Positions 52,205 through 60,797 of a stretch of 64,000 nucleotides of DNA are shown piece after piece (within the stretch, counting starts at the first letter, position 1; each line of letters starts with the position of its first letter). The stretch is from positions 62,001 to 126,000 of the forward strand of contig NZ_CP034782.1 of assembly GCF_006094435.1 (NCBI RefSeq), in the 5' to 3' direction. Made by a program: the position numbers and the translations under genes. The DNA comes from Pseudomonas sp. MPC6 (GTDB lineage Bacteria > Pseudomonadota > Gammaproteobacteria > Pseudomonadales > Pseudomonadaceae). The notes under the pieces are model-generated. The model ran no database searches and was not told the origin of the DNA. It worked only from the letters and a program-made list of their open reading frames with translations.

Positions 52205-53230
52205 ATGGCGGATTTCTATCAGCTTGATCCCGATCAACAGGTTGAACGGTTAAAGAAGCTTGGCCTGAAAGCGTTGGAGCAGTGGAGCATTGAGCAGCCT
52301 GAGCTGAGCCTTATGAAGTACCGGGAAAATGCCGTATTTGCCGTGACCGATGCTACGGGTGCCAAGCGGGCATTGCGCATTCATCGTCCCGGGTATCACA
52401 GCACGGTTGCACTTAACTCTGAGCTGGCCTGGATGGAGGCCTTAAAAGCCGACGGCATCCAGACGCCTGAGGTTATCCATACAACAAACGGCAAGCTTCT
52501 GGTAATTGCCGAGGTGAACGAAGTGCCTGAACCGCGTCAGTGTGACCTACTGGGCTGGGTAGACGGTGAGGTACTGGGCACAATTGAAGGCAGCGAAGAA
52601 CAATCGACGCAAGAGCTCCACACTAATTACTATTTGGCTGGCCAGATGGCAGCACGAATCCATTGTCATGCAGGGCAATGGCAGTTGCCTGAAAGTTTTT
52701 TTCGTCCAGTGATGGATGCTGAGGGTTTGGTTGGAACGAAGGGTTATCTGGGTAACTTCCGCCTTTTGTCCGGTCTGGGCGATGATCAGGTGGCGCTGCT
52801 GGACAAAGCTGCTGATGCGGTAATGGATACCTTGAATGTCTTTGGTCAATCGTCTGATCGCTTTGGCTTGACGCATGCCGACTTCCTGCCGGAAAACCTG
52901 CTGATTGATGGCGATATCATACGCATCATCGACTTTGATGATTGTGGTTTTGGCTGGCACATGATGGATATTGCCACTTTCCTGTTTTTCTTGCTGGGCG
53001 AGCCCGGTTATGACGCCGCCTACCAAGGCCTGGTCGAAGGGTACCGTTCCGTGCGTGAACTGCCTGACAGCCATCTGGAGTTGCTGCCGACCTGCCTGCT
53101 GGCACGGGGCCTGACCTATCTAGCCTGGGTTCACAGTCGTTATGAAACAGAAACTGCCCAAGAGATAGCTCCGGTTCTTATTGAGGGGGTTTGCGCTCTA
53201 GCTGGAGACTACCTGACCAATGGTAAATAG
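52205..53230 (+). CDS. APH-family small-molecule kinase
   Basis: The kinase has about 341 residues from ATG 52205 (MADFYQLDPDQQ), preceded by AGAGAGGTGG. The protein-kinase-like fold shows the nucleotide loop NAVFAVTDATGAKRALRIHR and the catalytic loop FGLTHADFLPENLLI, with metal-binding IRIIDFDDCGFGWHMMDIAT. This is the phosphotransferase family of homoserine, choline and hydroxylysine kinases. A kinase beside class III PLP enzymes recalls the pair hydroxylysine kinase and phospho-lyase. The substrate here is unknown. Confidence 0.82.
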   Translation: MADFYQLDPDQQVERLKKLGLKALEQWSIEQPELSLMKYRENAVFAVTDATGAKRALRIHRPGYHSTVALNSELAWMEALKADGIQTPEVIHTTNGKLLVIAEVNEVPEPRQCDLLGWVDGEVLGTIEGSEEQSTQELHTNYYLAGQMAARIHCHAGQWQLPESFFRPVMDAEGLVGTKGYLGNFRLLSGLGDDQVALLDKAADAVMDTLNVFGQSSDRFGLTHADFLPENLLIDGDIIRIIDFDDCGFGWHMMDIATFLFFLLGEPGYDAAYQGLVEGYRSVRELPDSHLELLPTCLLARGLTYLAWVHSRYETETAQEIAPVLIEGVCALAGDYLTNGK

Positions 53231-53241
53231 GAGTTATGACT

Positions 53242-54414
53242 ATGACGTCTCCAGCTTTATCCGTCGCGGCGTTGATTGCCGCCTCTGCACTGTCAGCGAC
53301 AGGGGCACTAGTGTTCAATATTTTTCCTCTGTTCCTCAGTGCAATCGCCGGCCAGTTTGGCTTTGATGATGAGCAACTCGGGCTGCTGGGTAGCGCTTAT
53401 CTGGGCGGTTTTTCCCTGGTGGCATTGACCGCTGTTTACTGGATTACCCGGATACCCTGGAAAATTGCAGGAGTTGCTGGAGTGATCGTTATCTGCCTCA
53501 GCGTTCTTGCTTTGTATAGAGTGCAGGTTCCTGAACTTATCAACGCAGTGGTTGCCCTGTTTGGTGCAGGCAGCTGTGTCATCTTTACTATTTCGCTCCG
53601 GGTGCTGTCTCACGCCCGGGACATTGATAGGGCCTACGGCATCAAACTGTGTGCCGAGATGATCCTGGCCGGTACCGTCATGTTTGTAATGAGCAGCTAC
53701 GTTCTCAGTGCGTTCGGGTTTACTGGTTTTATAACCGGCCTTGCACTGGTCTACGCCGTTTCTGGTTTCGCATTGATCTGGTTACCTCAGGCGGGCGATT
53801 TTGAGCCGGTCGAGAATCAGGCTTTGACCAGGTTGTTGTTTACCAGGGGAGCATTGCCTGCCTGGCTGGCTTCTGCAGCCCTGTTTATGCAGTTTGCTGT
53901 GATGAGTGCTTTGTGGGGGTTTATGGAACGGATAGGCACTTCCGCGGGCGTTGCTGACTCCGTTGGCAATGTGCTGACGCTGGCGCTGGTTGCCGGCTTA
54001 GGTGGCGCCTTTCTAGCGGTTTTACTGGGTGATCGGTTCGGTCAGTTAAAACCTCTGTCGGCTTGCTTTGTGGTTATTGTTGCTGCAGTTGGATTGCTAA
54101 TTAATGGTAACGGGGTCGTAGTTTATGCCCTATGTGCCTGTCTGATCTCTGCAGCGTTGCAATTTGTCGTTGCCTACCAGATGGGGCTGATCACTGCCCT
54201 TGATCGGCATGAAGTGTTTACTACCCTGATCCCCTTCTTTCTTGCTGCAGGCGGTGCTGTCGGCCCGGGTGTAGCTGGCCTGATGTTGGATGGTACTGGT
54301 TTTACCCCGGTCTATATGGTGGCCGTTGTTGTGACCATTATCTGCTTACTGATTACGCTCTGCGTCGTGAAGCTGGTGCCGAGCACTGAATTGCAACCCG
54401 TAGGATTAATTTGA
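53242..54414 (+). CDS. MFS transporter
   Basis: The 390-residue protein has about 12 hydrophobic segments, beginning MTSPALSVAALIAASALSAT. The cytoplasmic loop typical of MFS is weak (YWITRIPWKIAG between helices 2 and 3). I chose ATG 53242 because AGGAG lies eight bases upstream; ATG 53236 is too close. It is 11 bases after the kinase stop and two bases before the SDR start, so it is in one transcription unit and probably imports the substrate of the cluster. Confidence 0.8.
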   Translation: MTSPALSVAALIAASALSATGALVFNIFPLFLSAIAGQFGFDDEQLGLLGSAYLGGFSLVALTAVYWITRIPWKIAGVAGVIVICLSVLALYRVQVPELINAVVALFGAGSCVIFTISLRVLSHARDIDRAYGIKLCAEMILAGTVMFVMSSYVLSAFGFTGFITGLALVYAVSGFALIWLPQAGDFEPVENQALTRLLFTRGALPAWLASAALFMQFAVMSALWGFMERIGTSAGVADSVGNVLTLALVAGLGGAFLAVLLGDRFGQLKPLSACFVVIVAAVGLLINGNGVVVYALCACLISAALQFVVAYQMGLITALDRHEVFTTLIPFFLAAGGAVGPGVAGLMLDGTGFTPVYMVAVVVTIICLLITLCVVKLVPSTELQPVGLI

Positions 54415-54415
54415 G

Positions 54416-55252
54416 ATGAATAAGTGTTTGACTGGAAAGGTCGCTCTGGTGACCGGGGCTCGCTCCGAACGTGGTATGGGTTATGCCGCTGCACTAAAAC
54501 TGGCTGAGGAAGGAGCGGATATCGTTATGACCACCCGCTCGGGAAGCTTTAAAGGTGATCCCGCCGAGTTTGAAAGTGACCAGAGTTTTGAACAATTTCG
54601 TTCGCTGGCCAGGAACGTTGAAGCCCTGGGGGTGCGCTGCTTTGCGTTACCCATGGATGTCACCGACCGGGAGCAAGTAAATCGTGTTGTTGACTACAGC
54701 TGTGAACAGTTGGGGGGTATCGATATCCTGTTTAACAACGCTGGTATTGGCTTTGGTGAATTGTTTATGGATACCTCTCCTGAACAGTTCAACAATGCCT
54801 GGAACATTAACGTCATGGGGACGATTCATGTTTCCCAAGCGGTAATTCCGAGAATGCTGCAGCGTGGTGGTGGTTCCATAATCAATAACGCTTCAATTTA
54901 TGGCTTAGGCGGTGCCGCATATGTATCAGCATATGTGGCGACCAAGCATGCGATTGTCGGCCTGACTAAATCCATGGCGTTGGAGCTGGGTGAACAGAAT
55001 ATTCGCGTGAACGCCATTTGCCCGGGCATGGTTGTGACTGAGATGGGCGATATTGAATATCAGTTGATAGCTGATGCAGAAGGTATCATTTTTGAAGAAG
55101 CAAAACAGGGTTTAGCTGATCAGAACGTACTTAAACGTGGCGCAGAGCCAGCTGAAATTGCCGATGCAGTGGTTTATCTCGCAAGTGAAAAATCGAGCTT
55201 TGTCACAGGCATTGCGATGCCGATTGCTGCAGGTCAGTCAGTCGGACTCTAA
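54416..55252 (+). CDS. Short-chain dehydrogenase/reductase (SDR) 3
   Basis: An SDR of 278 residues: VTGARSERGMGYAAALKLAE (an unusual Glu-Arg in the Gly-rich loop), DILFNNAGIGFG, SIINNASIYG, catalytic YVATKHAIVG and CPGMVVTEM. It starts right after the MFS stop and 32 bases before the second aminotransferase. It likely oxidises or reduces an alcohol or aldehyde of the pathway, for example a semialdehyde produced by transamination. Confidence 0.82.
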   Translation: MNKCLTGKVALVTGARSERGMGYAAALKLAEEGADIVMTTRSGSFKGDPAEFESDQSFEQFRSLARNVEALGVRCFALPMDVTDREQVNRVVDYSCEQLGGIDILFNNAGIGFGELFMDTSPEQFNNAWNINVMGTIHVSQAVIPRMLQRGGGSIINNASIYGLGGAAYVSAYVATKHAIVGLTKSMALELGEQNIRVNAICPGMVVTEMGDIEYQLIADAEGIIFEEAKQGLADQNVLKRGAEPAEIADAVVYLASEKSSFVTGIAMPIAAGQSVGL

Positions 55253-55284
55253 ACCCCTGCCTGAAGTGTTAAGAATAGAAATTA

Positions 55285-56616
55285 ATGAGGTGCGTAGTGC
55301 ATTCAATTAACAGAGAAAAAACATTAGAGCTGTACACGCAGTATCTGCACAAACACAAGCTTCCGGTGTACAAACAGTTCAACTGGGAGGTGGTTGAAGG
55401 TAGACGCGAAGGCGCTTTTATCTGGGATATGAATGGTAAACGCTATTTCGACTGCCATACCTGTGGCGGAACTTATAACCTAGGGCACCGTAATCCTGAA
55501 GTGATCAACGCGGTGAAAAATGCTCTGGATCATCTGGATCTGGGAAACCATCATCTGCCGTCGCCTGTTCGCGCATTACTGGCTGAGCAGTTGGTAAAAT
55601 CTGCCGGTGAAACGCCTGACGGTGAAAAAATGGGCCGCGTGATGTGGGCCAGTGGCGGTGGCGAAGCGATGGATTTTGCGTTCAAGATGGCCCGTGGCTA
55701 TACACGCAAGAACAAGATCTTGTGTCTGGATGGAGGCTACCATGGTCATACCGGGCTAGCGATGGGCGCTGGCGATAAGAAATATACCAAAGCCTGGAAT
55801 ACCAACCCACCGGACTTTGTAAAAGTGCCATGGCAAGATCTGGGCGAGATTGAAAAATATTTTGATGATGATACCGCTGCGGTGACTCTGGAAAGCATTC
55901 CTGCGACTCTGGGGATGACAATTATTCCTCGCAAGGTGATGCAGCACATTCGTAAGGTAACCAAAGAAAACGGCATCCTGATGATTCTCGACGAGATTCA
56001 GACGGGGATGGGGCGCAGCGGTAAAACCTGGTGTTTCCATCACTACGGCATCATGCCCGATATCTTCGCCATTGGTAAAGGCTTCTCCGGTGGAGTGATG
56101 CCCAGCGCAGCTACCATCTATCGCGATGAGATGGAGCAGGTGTTTGCCGAAAACCCGCTGATCCACTTCTCCTCTTTTGGTGGTAATGAGATCTCCTGTG
56201 CAGCTTCCAGTGTTGCACTGACTAAGGCGACTGACCCTGAATGCCTGGCGTATACCCGTAAGCTAGCGGCATTCTTTCGCGAAGAGTTCGATAAGTTAAG
56301 GCAAGAGACCGATAAAATAGCAGGACTGCGCCAGCTTGGGTTGTTTCAGGCCATCGAATACAAGGATGTGGCGACCTGCATCTCCGCCGTTGAGCGCCTC
56401 AATAATAATGGCGTGTTCTGCCTGTTCTCCAACAATGACCGCATCAGTTCCCAGTTTATGCCGCCATTAACCCTGACTATGGATGAGGCCCGTGAGCTGA
56501 TGGATCTGGTGCGTAAGAGTGTTAATGAAGCCGAGAGCTTTGATCTGGAAGGTTCGGATTACTTCAAGACACAGACTGAATCCCGTATCAAGAACGTGTT
56601 GCATCAGCTGGACTGA
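55285..56616 (+). CDS. Class III (PLP) aminotransferase 2
   Basis: The enzyme has 443 residues. Landmarks are GRVMWASGGGEAMDFAFKMA, GGYHGHTGLAMG, ILMILDEIQTGMGRSGKTWC and DIFAIGKGFSGGVMPSAATI with the Schiff-base Lys. ATG 55285 has no clear ribosome site; GTG 55297 with GAGGTG before it is an alternative. It shares with aminotransferase 1 the GKGFSGGV signature and a similar N-terminus (LYTQYLHKHKLPVYKQ). It ends the kinase-MFS-SDR-aminotransferase unit. Confidence 0.87.
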   Translation: MRCVVHSINREKTLELYTQYLHKHKLPVYKQFNWEVVEGRREGAFIWDMNGKRYFDCHTCGGTYNLGHRNPEVINAVKNALDHLDLGNHHLPSPVRALLAEQLVKSAGETPDGEKMGRVMWASGGGEAMDFAFKMARGYTRKNKILCLDGGYHGHTGLAMGAGDKKYTKAWNTNPPDFVKVPWQDLGEIEKYFDDDTAAVTLESIPATLGMTIIPRKVMQHIRKVTKENGILMILDEIQTGMGRSGKTWCFHHYGIMPDIFAIGKGFSGGVMPSAATIYRDEMEQVFAENPLIHFSSFGGNEISCAASSVALTKATDPECLAYTRKLAAFFREEFDKLRQETDKIAGLRQLGLFQAIEYKDVATCISAVERLNNNGVFCLFSNNDRISSQFMPPLTLTMDEARELMDLVRKSVNEAESFDLEGSDYFKTQTESRIKNVLHQLD

Positions 56617-56715
56617 TACAGCCCCCGAATATTACTGATTACGTACCAAGCTCAGTTACTTCATTGGAATCTCCTGCTACGGTTAGCTGTATGAATAACC
56701 AGTAATGGGTGTCCC

Positions 56716-57348
56716 ATGGCCCGTAATCAGGTTCAATTCCAGCCCGGTCTTTCGCTCACTAACTTCCTTAAGTGCTACGCAACCGAGGAGCAGTGTCGCG
56801 AAGCGCTCTTCAAGCTACGTTGGCCAGCCGGTTTCATCTGCCCCGATTGTGGCCATCAGGGCGCCTGCTGCCAATTGGCGCGGCGGCTGTATCAGTGCAA
56901 CCGCTGCCATCATCAGGCCTCGCTGACCGCGCGGACAATTTTTGACAGTACCAAGCTCCCTCTGACCACCTGGTTCTTGGCGATCTACCTGCTGACTCAA
57001 CGTAAGAACAGCTTGTCGGCCTTGCAGCTCTCGCGTGAACTGGGCGTGAGCTACAACACGGCCTGGCAGTTCAAGCACAAGATCATGCAGGTGATGTTCG
57101 AGCGTGAACGAAACACGGTGCTCAGTGGCCGCATTGAAGTCGATGATGCCTATCTGGGTGGTGAGCGGCCGGGAAAGCGCGGTCGCGGCTCGGAGAACAA
57201 GGGCGGCGATTTTTTCCGGCTCGATGCATCCATCACACAGTTTAAAGGCGGCTTGTATATCGACCGGGCGTACTGTGATCTTGCTCCGGAGAAAGTGGAG
57301 GCGGTGATTAATGTCGCCAAACAGGTAACGGGGATTTTGAGCAGTTAG
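56716..57348 (+). pseudogene. IS1595-family transposase N-terminal part fused to an unrelated C-terminal segment
   Basis: Residues 1-160 are an ISXO2-like transposase: zinc ribbon CPDCGHQGACCQLARRLYQC NRCHH, then LTTWFLAIYLLTQRKNSLSA and IEVDDAYLGGERPGKRGRGS with the first Asp. After ENK the sequence changes to FFRLDASITQFKGGLYIDRA YCDLAPEKVEAVINV and stops, which does not belong to a transposase. The join is a deletion endpoint. The origin of the last 48 residues is unknown to me; they may be the end of a former neighbour gene. Confidence 0.75.
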
Positions 57349-57413
57349 GGAAACTCTGAAAAAGACTTCCCGATTTTGGCAAAATAGCCGGACACCACCC
57401 GCCGAGTTTTCCG

Positions 57414-57936
57414 ATGAAGCAGATGACCTTCGCCGACGCCGAGTACGCTGGCAAGCGCAAGCAGACCCGCAGAGAGTTGTTCCTGATCGAGATGGATCGG
57501 GTGGTGCCGTGGAAGGGTTTGATTGCCCTGATCGAGCCGCATTACCCCAAGGGTGAAGGCGGTCGTCCGTCCTACCCGCTGATGGCGATGTTGCGGGTAC
57601 ATCTGATGCAAAATTGGTTCGGTTACAGCGATCCGGCGATGGAAGAGGCGCTGTACGAGACGACCATTCTGCGCCAGTTCTCGGGGTTGAGCCTTGAGCG
57701 TATCCCTGACGAAACCACCATCCTCAACTTCCGTCGGCTGTTGGAGAAACACGAACTGGCTGCTGGCATCCTCGCTGTGATCAATGGCTACCTGGGCGAC
57801 CGAGGTCTGTCACTACGCCAGGGCACCATCGTCGATGCCACGCTGATCAATGCGCCCAGCTCGACCAAGAACAAAGAAGGTAAACGCGACCCGGAAATGC
57901 ACCAGACCAAGAAAGGCCAGCAGTACTACTTCGGCA
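57414..57936 (+). CDS. IS5-family transposase, 5' exon
   Basis: The exon starts MKQMTFADAEYAGKRKQTRR and contains GRPSYPLMAMLRVHLMQNWF and GTIVDATLINAPSSTKNKEG. It ends QQYYFG plus one base (A) at the intron. Joined to 60119-60576 it gives a 326-residue transposase; 1 + 2 split bases make the ATG (Met) codon. Confidence 0.88.
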
Positions 57937-58497
57937 GTGCGACCTGAAAGTCGCGTGGGTTTCTGTTCCGCAGGTTAACGCCCGACGGAACCGATTGTTC
58001 CACCACTCGTTCCCTACCCAGACAGGCGTGGCCGGTAACAGCTGGGTCTGAAGCTCTGGGGACAATGTAACCGCCGATACTTCGGTAGGTCGAACCGCGA
58101 GGCCAGACTGAATCTGCCAGCATCAAGGCGGAGAGGGGCTAGGGATGAACGGGTACGGCTAACACACGTGAACCTCATATAAACGTCGTCATAGTAACCA
58201 AGCCAAAGATGCTGACAGGCTTGTACCAAAAGGTGTGCGGCCAGGTAGGGGCTCTTACCGATAGCCCCTCGTGGATGTAGTGCCGCCGGCGAAATCGAGG
58301 AGCCCGACCCGCTCGGAAATCCATGTGGAACAGGGTAAGCCCGTAGCGCTGCCGGTTTCGGCAGGTGAGCTGTAAAGCAAGCTGTTGGTGCTGCGGGTAA
58401 AGGAATGTGGAAAAAGCGAAGGTCACCCTGTAATGGGGTGAATACAGATTGAAAGATCATCTGGCGCGAAAGCGAGCAGACTTCCACACGGTCTTCC

Positions 58498-60045
58498 ATG
58501 GCGAAACAACCTGATCAATCGTTGCACGGAGGAAAGCAGATGGCAGTGTTCACACCCAATGCGCAGGCAGCGGCGAGCACTGGTGCACCTTCGAACTTCA
58601 TATCGGCCTGGCCCCAATACAGGGGCCAGGCCGAATCGCAAGTGAAACGACTCCAGATCCGTATCGCCAAGGCAACACGAGAAGGCAGGTGGGGCAAGGT
58701 GCAAGCCTTGCAGCGACTGCTGACTCGCTCGTACAGCGGCAAAATGTTGGCCGTGAAGCGAGTGACGGAAAACAGAGGCAAGAGAACACCGGGTGTCGAC
58801 GGCAAAATATGGTCGACCCCGGACGCCAAATCGAAGGGAGCGCAGGCGTTGAGGCATCGTGGTTATCGACCACAACCGCTGAGACGCCTTTACATACCCA
58901 AAAGCAATGGCAAGAAGCGCCCGCTGGGAATCCCAACGATGCGGGATCGTGCAATGCAGGCGCTATGGAAACTGGCACTTGAGCCGGTTGCGGAAACGCG
59001 TGCAGATCCAAATTCGTATGGGTTTCGGCCGCAGCGATCCACTGCCGATGCAATCGCACATTGCTTCAATGCACTGGCGAAACGTGGTTCGGCGCATTGG
59101 GTACTTGAAGGTGACATTCGAGGCTGTTTCGACAATATCAGTCACGATTGGCTGCTCGACAACGTACCCATGGACAAGGTGGTTCTGCGCAAATGGCTTC
59201 GAGCGGGGTATGTCGATCAGGGAGCCTTGTTCGCAACGGAGGCAGGAACCCCGCAAGGGGGAATCATTTCTCCGGTACTTGCGAATTGGACGATGGATGG
59301 CCTGGAAGATGTCGTCAATGCAAGCGTGGCTTCGACAGCGCGCAAGCGTAAGCCATTCAAGATACACGTCGTGCGATATGCCGATGATTTCATCATCACG
59401 GGGGCCACGAAAGCTGTTTTGCAACATCAGGTTCGTCCTGCAATTGAGGCGTTCCTGAAAGAGCGAGGGTTGGAACTCTCTGATGAAAAGACTCAGATAA
59501 CGCATATCTCACAAGGCTTCGATTTTCTGGGCCAGAACGTACGCAAGTACGCCGGCAAGCTACTCATCACTCCGGCTCGTAAGAGTGTGAAGGCATTGCT
59601 GGATAAGGTCCGGGAAATCGTGAACGCAAACAAGACGGCGACTCAAGCGAACTTGATCTTGACCCTGAACCCGGTGATCCGAGGATGGGCCATGTATCAT
59701 CGCCATGTTGTCGCCGCCAAGCGTTTCGCATGGATCGACCATCAGATTTGGCAAGTGTTATGGCGCTGGGCTGTTCGTCGGCACGCCATGAAAAGTGCCC
59801 ATTGGGTAAAACAACGCTACTTTCGTGTCGTGGGTCGACGGCACTGGGTTTTCGCCACCCAGGAGAAAGCGCGCGGCATGAGTCAACCCGCTTGGCTTTA
59901 TGCCGCGGCCAGTGTTTCGATCGTGCGGCATATCAAAATATGCAGTGCAGCGAACCCGTTCGATCCGGCATGGACGTTTTACCTTGAGCGCCGAAGAGCG
60001 CATCGTCAGGTAGCCCGGTCTTATTCAGGCTGCTGGAAGGCTTGA
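58498..60045 (+). CDS. ltrA: Group II intron reverse transcriptase/maturase (intron 2)
   Basis: The 515-residue protein has the reverse transcriptase core (SYGFRPQRSTADAIAHCFNA, GTPQGGIISPVLANWTMDGL, VRYADDFIITG) and domain X (GWAMYHRHVVAAKRFAWIDH). As in intron 1 there is no HNH domain. It appears intact. The stop overlaps the first bases of domain V. Confidence 0.93.
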   Translation: MAKQPDQSLHGGKQMAVFTPNAQAAASTGAPSNFISAWPQYRGQAESQVKRLQIRIAKATREGRWGKVQALQRLLTRSYSGKMLAVKRVTENRGKRTPGVDGKIWSTPDAKSKGAQALRHRGYRPQPLRRLYIPKSNGKKRPLGIPTMRDRAMQALWKLALEPVAETRADPNSYGFRPQRSTADAIAHCFNALAKRGSAHWVLEGDIRGCFDNISHDWLLDNVPMDKVVLRKWLRAGYVDQGALFATEAGTPQGGIISPVLANWTMDGLEDVVNASVASTARKRKPFKIHVVRYADDFIITGATKAVLQHQVRPAIEAFLKERGLELSDEKTQITHISQGFDFLGQNVRKYAGKLLITPARKSVKALLDKVREIVNANKTATQANLILTLNPVIRGWAMYHRHVVAAKRFAWIDHQIWQVLWRWAVRRHAMKSAHWVKQRYFRVVGRRHWVFATQEKARGMSQPAWLYAAASVSIVRHIKICSAANPFDPAWTFYLERRRAHRQVARSYSGCWKA

Positions 60046-60077
60046 GCCGTATGAGGGGAGACTCTCACGTACGGTTC
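60044..60077 (+). ncRNA. Group II intron domain V (intron 2)
   Basis: The 34-base hairpin begins GAGCCGTATGAGG and ends CACGTACGGTTC, the conserved domain V. Confidence 0.88.
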
Positions 60078-60118
60078 TTAGGGGAGGCAGGAGTGGTAAC
60101 ACTCCTGCTTTACCCGAC

Positions 60119-60576
60119 TGAAGGCCCACATCGGCGTGGATGACGAGTCGGGCTTGGTGCACAGCGTGGTGGGCACGGCAGCCAATGTGGCGGATGTCAC
60201 CCAGGTCGATAAGCTGCTGCACGGCGATGAAAACATGGTCGGGGCCGATGCCGGCTATACCGGTGTCGAGAAGCGTCCCGAGCATGAAGGCCGTCAAGTG
60301 ATCTGGCAGGTTGCAGCACGTCGCAGCACCTACAAGAAGCTCGATAAGCGCAGCGTGCTGTACAAAGCCAAGCGCAAGATCGAGAAGGCCAAGGCTCAGG
60401 TGCGCGCCAAGGTCGAACATCCGTTCCGGGTGATCAAGCGCCAGTTCGGTTATGTGAAGACGCGCTTCCGTGGCCTGGCCAAGAACACGGCACAACTGGT
60501 GACGCTATTCGCGCTGTCAAATCTGTGGATGGCGCGCAGGCATTTACTGACAAATGCAGGAGAGGTGCGCCCGTAA
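60119..60576 (+). CDS. IS5-family transposase, 3' exon
   Basis: The exon continues MKAHIGVDDESGLVHSVVGT, DAGYTGVEKRPEHEGRQVIW and FRGLAKNTAQLVTLFALSNL to the stop at 60576. It holds the second catalytic Asp and the Glu region. It is in frame with the 5' exon if the intron is removed. Confidence 0.88.
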
Positions 60577-60797
60577 TATGGGCAATAGCCGCCGCGAGGT
60601 GCTCGCGGCGGCTAGAAACACCGAAATGAGCGGGTGATCTGATCGTTTTTGATCGATTTGCCGCTTTCAAAATCAGCGGGGGCTGAAGTCGGCCAGAAAT
60701 GCACGGCTACTTCAGAGGATCCTTAGGTGTTGATCGCTAGTGTCGTTACCAGACACCTCTGACAGAGGCTAAGGTGTCCGGCTACCCCAAAACGCTA

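Larger units (their letters stand above)
57937..60118 (+). mobile_element. Group II intron 2, complete (2182 bp)
   Basis: The 5' end is GTGCGACCTGAAAGTCGC, as in intron 1, and the 3' end TTTACCCGAC at 60118. Domain V lies at 60044-60077. It is clearly related to intron 1 but not identical. It is inserted 11 bases upstream of the site used by intron 1 in the homologous transposase gene. Confidence 0.9.
57349..60722 (+). mobile_element. IS5-family element carrying a complete group II intron (second)
   Basis: The IS begins GGAAACTCTGAA and ends CAGAGGATCC-like, flanked by TTAG on both sides (57345-57348 and 60723-60726). Of 3374 bp, 2182 are a group II intron, leaving about 1192 bp of IS. The target and family match those of the element at 39413-42801, but it is a different IS5 member. 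Confidence 0.88.
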
